Source of the DNA: Bacteroidota bacterium | GTDB taxonomy: Bacteria; Bacteroidota; Bacteroidia; Flavobacteriales; Flavobacteriaceae | Assembly (NCBI GenBank): GCA_022562895.1 | Contig: JADFOK010000009.1 | Span: forward strand, 19,428-83,427 | Reading direction: 5' to 3' | Length of the DNA stretch: 64,000 nt | In this document: positions 57,155 to 64,000 of the stretch, in pieces | Position numbering within the stretch: position 1 is the stretch's first letter | Layout: every line of letters begins with the position of its first letter | Made by a program: the position numbers and the translations under genes | The notes under the pieces: generated by a model | Told to the model about the DNA's origin: nothing | Seen by the model: only the letters and a program-made list of their open reading frames with translations | Database searches by the model: none

Positions 57155-57429
57155 TGTGGGTAACATTGTATAGAAACGCATGCCTTTACTCACATTTATT
57201 TGAGTTCATGTGATTAGCCCGTATTTTCTGTGTTTTGAGTTCCATGGTTGCTTAAGAGGGTCTCCCCGAAGCTGGTTGTTGTAGTTAGCCTGCACGCAGG
57301 TTCCGGCAGGTGATAGCGCAGAAAGGTTGTCGCTAACTTCTCTGCAACTTGGTTGGAAACACAGAAAATACTACTTTCATCACCATTAAGCACGGGATAG
57401 GCACAGCGTTCTATACAGGCGTTACAAGC
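57155..57429 (+). repeat. attC-like site 2, extended
   Basis: It begins TGTGGGTAAC and ends at GTT 57421, about 275 bp, twice the usual length. Inner arms GTATAGAAACGC and GCGTTCTATAC pair with one unpaired A. Further inside, GTATTTTCTGTGTTT pairs perfectly with AAACACAGAAAATAC, and smaller stems (CCTGC/GCAGG) sit in the tip. GC content at the tip is higher than its surroundings. Confidence 0.7.
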
Positions 57430-57444
57430 AAGCAAAAAAAAATT

Positions 57445-58023
57445 ATGATTACAAAAAATAAAATCTATAAATCAATTGCCTTAATGACACTGATTTGTTT
57501 AAGTATAGCAAGTTTATTGCAAAGTTGCGAAACCAAGGAGAACAAAAATCCAGAAAAAGATACTAATGAAGAAACTAAAATTTCGCAAATCGAAATAGAC
57601 ATTAATAAAGCAATTGAAGGAGCATATAAAGTTTGGTATGTTAAGAAAGGTGACAATCCAGATTTTTCAAAATATGAAAACTATTATACATCGAACGCAA
57701 TATTTCAAGATTTTAAAAAAGATACCGTGATTGTTTCTCTTTTATCGGATGGAGTTGAAGAGTTTAAAGATGCTTTTAAAGCAGGACATCTTTTTTCTTT
57801 TGATGAAAGAGAAATTGGGTCTGAAACAACCTATTTTGGCAATGTTGCACATCGAATCAGTTATCATATTTACCATACGAATACAAATGACTCAATAACT
57901 AAAAGAGGTGTGAATAGCATTCAATTAGTAAAGATAAAAGGGAAATGGAAAACACAATCTATTCTGAGACAAATTGAATCTGACAAATACCAATTTCCTA
58001 AAAAATATGATTCGTTTAGATAA
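57445..58023 (+). CDS. Cassette 3: NTF2-like lipoprotein
   Basis: A 192-aa lipoprotein. The ATG at 57445 gives a lipoprotein signal ending LLQSC; the longer frame from 57349 lies within the attC-like site and is rejected. The mature domain (about 55-185) looks like an NTF2/SnoaL-like fold: an alpha helix INKAIEGAYKVWYVKKGD, then YENYYTSNAIFQDF, and a C-terminal strand pattern SIQLVKIKGKWKTQSILRQ. Such folds bind small ligands or act as enzymes; function cannot be assigned. The start codon is 15 bp after the cassette start repeat. Confidence 0.7.
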   Translation: MITKNKIYKSIALMTLICLSIASLLQSCETKENKNPEKDTNEETKISQIEIDINKAIEGAYKVWYVKKGDNPDFSKYENYYTSNAIFQDFKKDTVIVSLLSDGVEEFKDAFKAGHLFSFDEREIGSETTYFGNVAHRISYHIYHTNTNDSITKRGVNSIQLVKIKGKWKTQSILRQIESDKYQFPKKYDSFR

Positions 58024-58042
58024 ATAGAATTTCAGAAAGCCA

Positions 58043-58177
58043 GCTTGTAACACCGTATATAATTTATTGCTAGTTCTAGCCTACTTACGAAAATCCTCAC
58101 GGATTTTCTATTCGGTTTTTATTTGCTAAATTAGTTGCTCAACCACGCAACTAATCATACACAAACCGTTAGCACCA
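58043..58177 (+). repeat. attC-like site 3 (cassette 3 / cassette 4 junction)
   Basis: It begins GCTTGTAAC and ends at GTT 58168. The body is nearly a copy of site 1 (shared CCTACTTACGAAAATCCT and ATTTTCTATTCGGTTT), while the outer core bases differ as each cassette requires. Confidence 0.8.
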
Positions 58178-58196
58178 ATTAAAAAAAAACAGAACC

Positions 58197-59852
58197 ATGA
58201 AAAATAAATTTATATTATTTCTTCTTTTTTCTTATTCGATTTGCTCATTTGGACAAATAAAAGAAAGTCAAGCAATCGATAGCATTTTTACTGAATGGAA
58301 TAAAACAAATGTACCTGGTTGTGCATTAGGAATTATGAAAGAAGGAAAATTAATTTATGCTAAAGGTTACGGGATGGCAAATATGGAATATGATATTCCA
58401 AACTCTGCAAGTTCAGTTTTCAGAATTGGCTCTACATCAAAACAATTTACAGCAGCGTGTATTGTACTTTTAGCTGAACAAGAAAAGCTGAATTTGGATA
58501 ATACATTAAATCAATATTTTCCTGATTTTCCAGAATACGCAAAGCGAATCACTATTCGAAATTTATTGAATCATACAAGTGGTATAAGAGATTATTTGAG
58601 GATTTCTTACCTAAAAGGATATAGCCATGATGAATATTATGAAGATAAAGATATTATGAAATGGCTCATTAATCAAACTGAACTGAACTTTAAACCTGGT
58701 GATGAACATTTATATAGTAATTCTGGATATTGGTTACTTGGTCAAATAGTTAATAAAGTTGCAGAAATGAACATGGCTGATTTTGCTAAGAAAGAAATAT
58801 TTGAGCCTCTTGGGATGAACAATACACATTTTCATAATGACCATACACAAATAGTAAAAAACAGAGCATCTGGTTACGTTCCAGATAGAAATGACAACTA
58901 CAAAATCAGCATGACCACTTTAGATATGATTGGAGACGGTGGAATCTTTACTACAATTAACGATATAAAGAAATGGGATGATGCCTATTATGAATCTAGT
59001 GTATTGAGTAAAGAGTTTTGGAATATGATGACACAACAAGGCATCTTAAATAATGGCGAAGTTATAAACTATGCTTCTGGTTTAATGATTAGCAAATACA
59101 AAGGACTAAAAACAGTCAGACATGGAGGAGCATTCGTTGGTTTTACAGCGGAATTATTACGCTTTCCAGAGCAAAAGTTATCTATTGCAATATTTGCCAA
59201 CAGAGGTGATGCCAATCCATCAAGGATGGCTAATCAAGTTGCTGATATATTACTGAAAGATAAACTTATTGAAGAGGTTGTTAACAAAGATAAAAAAGTC
59301 GAGATTGATGTTCCAGAAGAAAAATTTCAACTAAGCCAATTAGTAGGTGACTATGAAATACAACCTGGTGTTGTTGCTAGTTTATCTATCAAGAATGACT
59401 CATTAAATGTCCTTCAAACTTGGAATAAATCAACCTATAATATTGTAAAAGTAAGTGCTAATAGGTTTGAAATACCTGGAACTGAAAATTTAAGTTTTAC
59501 ATTCTCAAATTTAAAAGATGGTTTTACACAAACACTAAATATTCTTCAAGGTGGCAGAGAGACAATCGCAGCAAGAAAAAAAGAGATTGATACCTCAGGA
59601 ATTAACTTAAAAGATTATGCAGGAAGTTATTATAGTAAAGAATTAGATGTGAACTATAATTTTGAAATAGAAAACGAAATTTTAATTGTTAGAATTGAAA
59701 ACATTCAATCAACTATCGAATGTACCATTAGTGATATCGATCAATTCTCAATGGAACTTGGCTTAGTAAGATTTCAAAGAACAGATGGTCTTATCTCAGG
59801 TTTTGAATTAGATTCAGGCGGAGTTAAAAATTTGAAGTTTAAAAAAAATTAA
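58197..59852 (+). CDS. Cassette 4: secreted serine hydrolase (class C beta-lactamase-like)
   Basis: A 551-aa protein with a signal peptide ending CSFGQ (about residue 19). A beta-lactamase/D-aminopeptidase-type fold follows with S79-x-x-K82 (GSTSKQF), Y173-S-N175 (LYSNSGYW) and H309-G-G (VRHGGAFVG), the three motifs of this class. A C-terminal extension of about 170 residues forms beta-rich DUF3471-like modules (GVVASLSIKNDSLNV; KDYAGSYYSKELDVNY). Family members include esterases, D-aminopeptidases and true beta-lactamases, and sequence does not decide among them. It is the largest cargo gene in the array. Confidence 0.88.
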   Translation: MKNKFILFLLFSYSICSFGQIKESQAIDSIFTEWNKTNVPGCALGIMKEGKLIYAKGYGMANMEYDIPNSASSVFRIGSTSKQFTAACIVLLAEQEKLNLDNTLNQYFPDFPEYAKRITIRNLLNHTSGIRDYLRISYLKGYSHDEYYEDKDIMKWLINQTELNFKPGDEHLYSNSGYWLLGQIVNKVAEMNMADFAKKEIFEPLGMNNTHFHNDHTQIVKNRASGYVPDRNDNYKISMTTLDMIGDGGIFTTINDIKKWDDAYYESSVLSKEFWNMMTQQGILNNGEVINYASGLMISKYKGLKTVRHGGAFVGFTAELLRFPEQKLSIAIFANRGDANPSRMANQVADILLKDKLIEEVVNKDKKVEIDVPEEKFQLSQLVGDYEIQPGVVASLSIKNDSLNVLQTWNKSTYNIVKVSANRFEIPGTENLSFTFSNLKDGFTQTLNILQGGRETIAARKKEIDTSGINLKDYAGSYYSKELDVNYNFEIENEILIVRIENIQSTIECTISDIDQFSMELGLVRFQRTDGLISGFELDSGGVKNLKFKKN

Positions 59853-59853
59853 C

Positions 59854-59989
59854 TGGTGCTAACAAAGTATATAAAAAATAGCGGTTAACTGCTTAATCCA
59901 AATGACTTTTGTGAATTTTAAATATGTTATAATCCGAAAAGTAAGTTCATAAAAACCCGCTACTTTTCATATACAAACCGTTGTGTGCA
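59854..59989 (+). repeat. attC-like site 4 (cassette 4 / cassette 5 junction)
   Basis: It begins TGGTGCTAAC and ends at GTT 59980. Inner arms GTATATAAAAAATAGCGG and CCGCTACTTTTCATATAC pair in 16 of 18 positions. Confidence 0.8.
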
Positions 59990-60006
59990 ATTAAAAAAAA
60001 GGAAGA

Positions 60007-60879
60007 ATGGAAAGCTTTGGAGATAAATTATTTAACTCAGTTTCATATACAAGATCATTATTGTTTGCTGAAGGAGAATTAGCGAATCTGACAGTTTTAG
60101 CGAACAATAAGGCTATTGAGATAATTAAAGAGGAAAAGAATGAAACAATAAGTATTGACCATCCTATTGGTTGGCGACCAGATAATACGCCTATGAACTC
60201 AACTAACAAATATACAAAGGAAGAATTAATTAATAGGTATCGTTTCATGAGTGAAACTAAACTTCCATTGGATGGTATTTATAGATTAGTAACTATAACC
60301 GAGACATTGTTGAATTACATATTTAAGAATGTACTCTTTGAATTTCCTGGAAAAATCCCGAGTAAACGAAAAATCGATGCTTCAATTGCTTTAGGTGCAG
60401 ATTCAATTGAATCAATAAAACTTGGAATCGTCGATAGTATTTTAAATGAAATAGACTATAAATCCCCAAAAGAATATGCAGAAGAGTTTAATAAATATGT
60501 TGGTATAAACTTACTTGAAAATCCTATTTATCACCAGTATATTGAACTAAAAGCAACTAGAGATATCCACATACATAATGGAGGAAATGCAAATGAAATA
60601 TACTTATCCAAAGCAGGACCCCTTGCACGAGTCAAGGCTGGTATATATTTACCTGTTACAGTTCAATATTTTTTGCAATCTTACGAATCATGCTTACAAT
60701 TAACAGAAATTTTGGAAATTGAACTCAATAAAATATGGCCTAGTGTAAAATATAATGAACATAAAGCAAATTTAAATAACAAAGGAAAAGACAAAGTAAT
60801 TGAAGAAAAAGTAGAGCAAATAATCGAAGAATCACAAAAGAAAATTGCAGAACCTGAATCTTCCGATAAAAATAAATAA
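60007..60879 (+). CDS. Cassette 5: HEPN-like protein
   Basis: A 290-aa soluble protein. Residues 85-240 are helical and contain R185-D-I-H-I-H190 within KATRDIHIHNGGNANEIYL, matching the Rx4H RNase motif of HEPN domains (MAE_28990/RiboL-PSP-type relatives often end in a similar HNGG turn). The C-terminal 40 residues are charged and coiled-coil-like (KVIEEKVEQIIEESQKK). HEPN proteins are frequent toxins or anti-phage effectors. No nucleotidyltransferase or antitoxin partner is present in the same cassette, so a defence role is a hypothesis. Confidence 0.55.
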   Translation: MESFGDKLFNSVSYTRSLLFAEGELANLTVLANNKAIEIIKEEKNETISIDHPIGWRPDNTPMNSTNKYTKEELINRYRFMSETKLPLDGIYRLVTITETLLNYIFKNVLFEFPGKIPSKRKIDASIALGADSIESIKLGIVDSILNEIDYKSPKEYAEEFNKYVGINLLENPIYHQYIELKATRDIHIHNGGNANEIYLSKAGPLARVKAGIYLPVTVQYFLQSYESCLQLTEILEIELNKIWPSVKYNEHKANLNNKGKDKVIEEKVEQIIEESQKKIAEPESSDKNK

Positions 60880-60882
60880 AAC

Positions 60883-61019
60883 TGCACACAACAACGCATA
60901 ACGTCCATTGCTACTGATTTTCATAACTGAAAATCCCCACAGGCGTAAATTGACGAGATTAATAAGTAATTTAGTGATAACGTTCCACAACGGAACGTTA
61001 TACGAAACCGTTATGCACA
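60883..61019 (+). repeat. attC-like site 5 (cassette 5 / cassette 6 junction)
   Basis: It begins TGCACACAAC and ends at GTT 61010. The left inner arm is GCATAACGTCC, pairing with GGAACGTTATAC. A competing local hairpin AACGTTCC/GGAACGTT occurs just inside the right arm. Confidence 0.75.
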
Positions 61020-61042
61020 ATTTGAACCAATAACATGAAATA

Positions 61043-61771
61043 ATGAATAACATCAAGAATTGGATAAAAAATAAACCTATTGCACATCGTGGACTTCATG
61101 ATGACAATATTTCGATTCCAGAGAATTCGCTATTATCATTCGAAAAAGCCATGGAAAAAAACTATCCAATTGAAATTGACGTTCAAATAACTAAAGATGA
61201 TACGATTATAGTCTTTCATGACAAAAATTTGTTACGTGCATGTGGGCAAAAAATACCAGTATCAGATTTATCTATGCCGACTTTAAATCAGTACACAATT
61301 TTCAATTCAACATATAATATTCCAACTCTTAAAGAAACACTTGAACTGATAAACGGAAAAGTTCCGTTATTAATTGAAATAAAAAATTTTTCATTTAATA
61401 GAAGACTAGAAAAAAAATTGATAGAACAGTTATCTAATTATAAAGGAGATTTTGCCTTACAATCTTTTAATCCATTTTCAGTAAGTTGGATAAAAAAACA
61501 TTCAAGTTTTCCTGTAGGCCAATTAGCAAAACAATTTTCAAAACCAATTATTGTAAAAAACATATTAAATATTTTATTACTTAATAAAAGTATGAAAATA
61601 GATTTTGTAGCAATTGACAAAGAATCTTTACCTAATAAAAAAATTGAGTATTGGAAATCTAAAGGCTTACCAATCCTTTGTTGGACCGTAACAACTAATG
61701 AAGAAGAAATTAGAGCTAAAAAATACTGTGACAATATAATTTTTGAAAAATTTAATCCAATTAATGCTTGA
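61043..61771 (+). CDS. Cassette 6a: glycerophosphodiester phosphodiesterase
   Basis: A 242-aa cytoplasmic GDPD-family enzyme. Catalytic and metal residues are H15-R16-G (IAHRGLHDD), E44 and D46 (IEIDVQITKD), H59 (VFHDKNL), and the later IEIKNF and LQSFNPFS. It would hydrolyse glycerophosphodiesters to glycerol 3-phosphate. There is no signal peptide. Cassette 6 contains this gene and a second one 77 bp downstream, with no attC-like site between them. Confidence 0.88.
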   Translation: MNNIKNWIKNKPIAHRGLHDDNISIPENSLLSFEKAMEKNYPIEIDVQITKDDTIIVFHDKNLLRACGQKIPVSDLSMPTLNQYTIFNSTYNIPTLKETLELINGKVPLLIEIKNFSFNRRLEKKLIEQLSNYKGDFALQSFNPFSVSWIKKHSSFPVGQLAKQFSKPIIVKNILNILLLNKSMKIDFVAIDKESLPNKKIEYWKSKGLPILCWTVTTNEEEIRAKKYCDNIIFEKFNPINA

Positions 61772-61848
61772 TTTTGAATCCATAGAGGGAATTGCAATAA
61801 ATATAATTTCGCAATACTGGTTTTTTTTATGGCTGGTATAGAAACAAT

Positions 61849-62586
61849 ATGTATTTAATATCAATTACGAAAAAAAAGATTGTCTATTTTTTTACTAAAA
61901 AGAAATATGTAATCATATGGAATGACCATTCTGAACAAACTAGTGAAAAAATATGTGCAGAATTGGAAAAGAAGACAAATGCTTTTAAGTATGTTGTAAT
62001 AGGTGAACCAAAAGACATACTATTTTATCCCATTGGAGTTAAGTATGTCCAATCAATAATGTTTTTCATTACCGATGTAACAAAACTATCTGAAAAGCCA
62101 AAAGAAAGAGATAAAATACAGTTGAAGATACTCAATCATTTAAAAAGGGAAGGTGCTTTTTTAGGAACACATGACATTATTTACAGAAGAATGAGAAATG
62201 ATGCGTTAGAAAAAGCTTTTGGATGTCAAACTAATAATTTTAAAAGATTGAACAAACCAGTAGAAGCATTTAAAACAAAAAAATATTATTCCCACCCTCT
62301 TTTGAAAGATATTCCCGACGAATTTTCTTTTGATGATGGCGAAGTTTGTTGGGGAGAATGGGTGCCTGACGCAAAAATACTAATACAAACTAAAATAGGG
62401 TATAACAATAGAAAAAAAATTCCACTATTAGTTACTCGAAAAGTTTCCTTCAACGGACTTACAATTTGGTTGAATTCTGGAGACAAGTTCATTGATTTAC
62501 CAAAAAGTATATCAGAACCAGAAGATATTTTAATTCAGATTTTAGCAAATTCACTTAATTATTTAGACGAAATTAAAAATTACTAA
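61849..62586 (+). CDS. Cassette 6b: ThuA/GATase1-like protein
   Basis: A 245-aa protein. The segment IQLKILNHLKREGAFLGTHD followed by IIYRRMRNDALEKAFGC resembles the ThuA-type (class I glutamine amidotransferase-like fold) pattern in which a strand-turn G(A/G)FLG(T/I)H precedes a Gly-x-Phe. No catalytic Cys is evident at the nucleophile elbow. Function is unknown, and the fold assignment is tentative. It shares cassette 6 with the GDPD gene, suggesting the two were captured as an operon. Confidence 0.5.
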   Translation: MYLISITKKKIVYFFTKKKYVIIWNDHSEQTSEKICAELEKKTNAFKYVVIGEPKDILFYPIGVKYVQSIMFFITDVTKLSEKPKERDKIQLKILNHLKREGAFLGTHDIIYRRMRNDALEKAFGCQTNNFKRLNKPVEAFKTKKYYSHPLLKDIPDEFSFDDGEVCWGEWVPDAKILIQTKIGYNNRKKIPLLVTRKVSFNGLTIWLNSGDKFIDLPKSISEPEDILIQILANSLNYLDEIKNY

Positions 62587-62590
62587 AAAC

Positions 62591-62786
62591 TGTGCATAAC
62601 AACGTATATAAAACATAGTGCGAGTCATTGCAAATACTAATGGTTCGTGCATTTTTGGGAAGTCGCCAAATTTTCAAATTTGACTTATTCCCAAAATTAA
62701 AATTAATAAGAAAAATTTAGCTTGTGTTTATCCGAAACGAAAGTGCTTTTTGACCACACTACGTTTCATATACAAGACCGTTATGG
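62591..62786 (+). repeat. attC-like site 6 (cassette 6 / cassette 7 junction)
   Basis: It begins TGTGCATAAC and ends at GTT 62780, 196 bp. Outer inner-arm GTATATAAAACATAGTG pairs with CACTACGTTTCATATAC in 15 of 17 positions. A second stem TTTTGGGAA/TTCCCAAAA with AAATTT/AAATTT lies inside. Confidence 0.8.
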
Positions 62787-62803
62787 TTCATTAAAATTAA
62801 AAT

Positions 62804-63715
62804 ATGAATATAATATTCAAATGTGGAGAACATTATTATGAGGCAGGAGAAAGTGGGACTTTCTTGTCAGTGATTCTCACTTTTTTAGGAGCATTTCTTG
62901 GTCTTTTAGGTGCTCTTTGGATTGATAGGAGAGTAAAAAGGAGAGAAAAGAATAAATTAGATAAAGAAAATAAGCTCTCAAAATTTAATCAATTAGGATA
63001 CTTTCGAGACACGATTGAATCGGCATTAAACTTAATCCCAATACAAACGAAACAATATGTCGAATTTTCAAAGAATTTAAAATCCAAACCACTTGAAATA
63101 ATTATCCCAGAAATTTCTGCCACATTTGACTTATTACGGTTAAGAAATGTTGATACTAAAGAAAATCAGGAGGCCTTTTTTGAATTCTTTGAAAAAAATA
63201 ATGAGAACATTAAACTTTATAGAAATAGCATTTCATATGCTGATTATCTTTATCGAGTATTCAATAGCAGTGAAATTAATATCACACGAGCCGTAGATTT
63301 TAAACACAAAGACCAACAAGTTGTAAGAGATTGTGTGGAAGAAGCTTCGGTATTACTTGGTTTGAGAATAAAAACTCTTGAAGAAGAAGGAAAGCAAACT
63401 GAAGATGAATATCTATTTTTAACAGATATTTCTGATAAATATGAAATTCTTATAACAGGATTTTTAATATTTAAAGATGTAAAAGACAATTTTGTAATTC
63501 CTTTATTTACTGAATCTTTAACAAAAATAAAAGACAAAGAAACTGCTATGAAAGTTTTTATATTGTGCAGAAAAGCCAATGCTCGATTAAATGGAATTGA
63601 AGCAAACGCGTTACATGTAGCAAATGATTTCGAAAAATTTGAAGACCAGACATCTAAATCAATTGAACATTTGACTAAAATTAGAGAGGGAATAGTTAAA
63701 ATAACGAAGCCATAA
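62804..63715 (+). CDS. Cassette 7: single-pass membrane protein of unknown function
   Basis: A 303-aa protein. One transmembrane helix near residues 21-42 (LSVILTFLGAFLGLLGALWI) is followed by a basic stop-transfer (DRRVKRREKNK), predicting a cytoplasmic C-terminal domain of about 250 helical residues. No family is recognised. Its TAA stop codon is part of the cassette-end core CCATAAC, so the recombination site supplies the stop. Confidence 0.65.
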   Translation: MNIIFKCGEHYYEAGESGTFLSVILTFLGAFLGLLGALWIDRRVKRREKNKLDKENKLSKFNQLGYFRDTIESALNLIPIQTKQYVEFSKNLKSKPLEIIIPEISATFDLLRLRNVDTKENQEAFFEFFEKNNENIKLYRNSISYADYLYRVFNSSEINITRAVDFKHKDQQVVRDCVEEASVLLGLRIKTLEEEGKQTEDEYLFLTDISDKYEILITGFLIFKDVKDNFVIPLFTESLTKIKDKETAMKVFILCRKANARLNGIEANALHVANDFEKFEDQTSKSIEHLTKIREGIVKITKP

Positions 63716-63841
63716 CAATGTATATAAAAAATAAGCGAGATAGTAGTAATTTCAAGGTTTGTAGCCCGTCTGAACTTTCTTTTAAGTTGAAAGATTGTGC
63801 TTTGAAATCGCCTACATTTTCATATACTTAACGTTGCCATT
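63710..63841 (+). repeat. attC-like site 7 (cassette 7 / cassette 8 junction)
   Basis: It begins CCATAAC (overlapping the stop codon of cassette 7) and ends at GTT 63833. It has the conserved left frame AACAATGTATATAAAA and right frame TTTTCATATACTTAACGTT. Confidence 0.75.
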
Positions 63842-63846
63842 AATTT

Positions 63847-64000
63847 TGACCCGTCCTGAAATATGTATACACTAAACAACAAGTATATGTATAAAAATGA
63901 TGGATATGTAAGACGATATAGCGAAAGCTTTAAATTGAAAGTTCTGGCAGAACTTTCAAAAGGAAACCACTCTAAAAGACAGATTGGTATACTCTATGGA
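63847..64000 (+). mobile_element. IS3-family insertion sequence, left end (cut by window edge)
   Basis: The sequence TGACCCGTCCTGAAATA just inside cassette 8 looks like the left terminal repeat of an IS3-type element and is followed at once by an OrfA-like gene. Only 154 bp are in the window. The right end and any target duplication are outside. Confidence 0.65.
63863..64000 (+). CDS. IS3-family transposase OrfA, N-terminus (partial)
   Basis: 46 codons are present to the window edge. RRYSESFKLKVLAELSKGNH and SKRQIGILYG are the first helices of an IS3/IS911 OrfA helix-turn-helix. An ATG at 63887 is an equally possible start. The frame is open at the edge. Confidence 0.75.
   Translation, partial: MYTLNNKYMYKNDGYVRRYSESFKLKVLAELSKGNHSKRQIGILYG

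Larger units (their letters stand above)
54208..63846 (+). mobile_element. Integron-like element: recombinase plus seven gene cassettes
   Basis: A tyrosine recombinase is followed by seven units, each starting at GTT and ending with the reverse complement of its first 7-10 bases. The pairs (start / end) are: GTTGCCACCA 55505 / 56483; GTTACCCACA 56611 / 57155; GTTACAAGC 57421 / 58043; GTTAGCACCA 58168 / 59854; GTTGTGTGCA 59980 / 60883; GTTATGCACA 61010 / 62591; GTTATGG 62780 / 63710. This is what an attC site split around an inserted cassette looks like. An eighth unit begins GTTGCCATT at 63833 and is interrupted by an insertion sequence. All cassette genes are on the plus strand. Differences from classical integrons are the recombinase type, its orientation and the core bases. 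Confidence 0.85.

Noticed and set aside
57349..57444. N-terminal extension of the cassette 3 lipoprotein
   Set aside because: Lies within the attC-like hairpin; the ATG at 57445 gives a proper lipoprotein signal.
60007..62586. Toxin-antitoxin pairs among the cassettes
   Set aside because: Apart from a lone HEPN-like gene, no small adjacent toxin and antitoxin genes are visible; cassette 6 encodes two metabolic-type proteins.
56483..63841. Recurring palindromic spacers considered as a CRISPR array or as REP elements
   Set aside because: Repeats are 130-275 bp, hairpin-shaped, separated by whole genes, and the outer bases covary with the cassette they enclose; this is the attC pattern and not CRISPR or simple REP.

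Overview
The window is AT-rich chromosomal DNA of a member of the phylum Bacteroidota, most likely family Flavobacteriaceae. The basis is: several secreted proteins ending in type IX secretion (T9SS) sorting domains; promoter boxes of the TAnnTTTG type; a SUF iron-sulfur operon of the flavobacterial kind carrying DUF59, DUF2480 and DUF3078 genes; a B-type succinate dehydrogenase with one cytochrome b subunit; and a single-chain glycyl-tRNA synthetase. No genus can be assigned from the sequence alone.

Positions 1-53,400 look like ordinary core genome. In order: a glycogen-synthase-like gene cut by the window edge, divergent from panC; a flippase-like membrane protein; a probable pseudo-esterase; radA; an aldo/keto reductase (tas-like); a DUF559 nuclease gene framed by inverted double hairpins; xth; a large outer-membrane protein; a T9SS-exported GEVED protein; glyQS; a coiled-coil membrane protein; a ComF-family gene; a lipoprotein; an omega-amidase/methionine aminotransferase pair; a hybrid histidine kinase; sdhCAB; secreted repeat proteins; pepP; a BrnQ transporter; thiL; two tandem choice-of-anchor-B proteins, one a lipoprotein and the other T9SS-sorted; an M61 peptidase; an eleven-gene SUF cluster; hflX; and an EEP-family nuclease.

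Positions 52,928-54,277 are a transition zone: a beheaded OmpA C-terminal domain, a tRNA-Arg(CCT), and about 900 bases of gene-poor DNA.

Positions 54,208-63,846 are the most interesting part. A 398-aa tyrosine recombinase is followed 30 bp after its stop by seven consecutive gene cassettes, all in the same orientation. Each begins with GTT plus 4-7 cassette-specific bases and ends, just after its last gene, with the exact reverse complement of those bases. The spacers joining cassettes are mostly about 135 bp long and fold as imperfect hairpins with a shared frame (AACAnnGTATA on the left, ATAC plus a few bases plus CGTT on the right). This is the architecture of an integron with attC sites, but the core bases do not follow the classical GTTRRRY rule. 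The recombinase lacks room for the insertion typical of IntI, has an 85-aa N-terminal extension, and is transcribed toward the array instead of away from it. The cargo comprises a secreted transglutaminase-like protein, an unknown protein, an NTF2-like lipoprotein, a secreted serine hydrolase, a HEPN-like protein, a two-gene cassette (GDPD plus a ThuA-like protein), and a membrane-anchored unknown. An IS3-family element begins 14 bp inside the eighth cassette and runs off the right edge.
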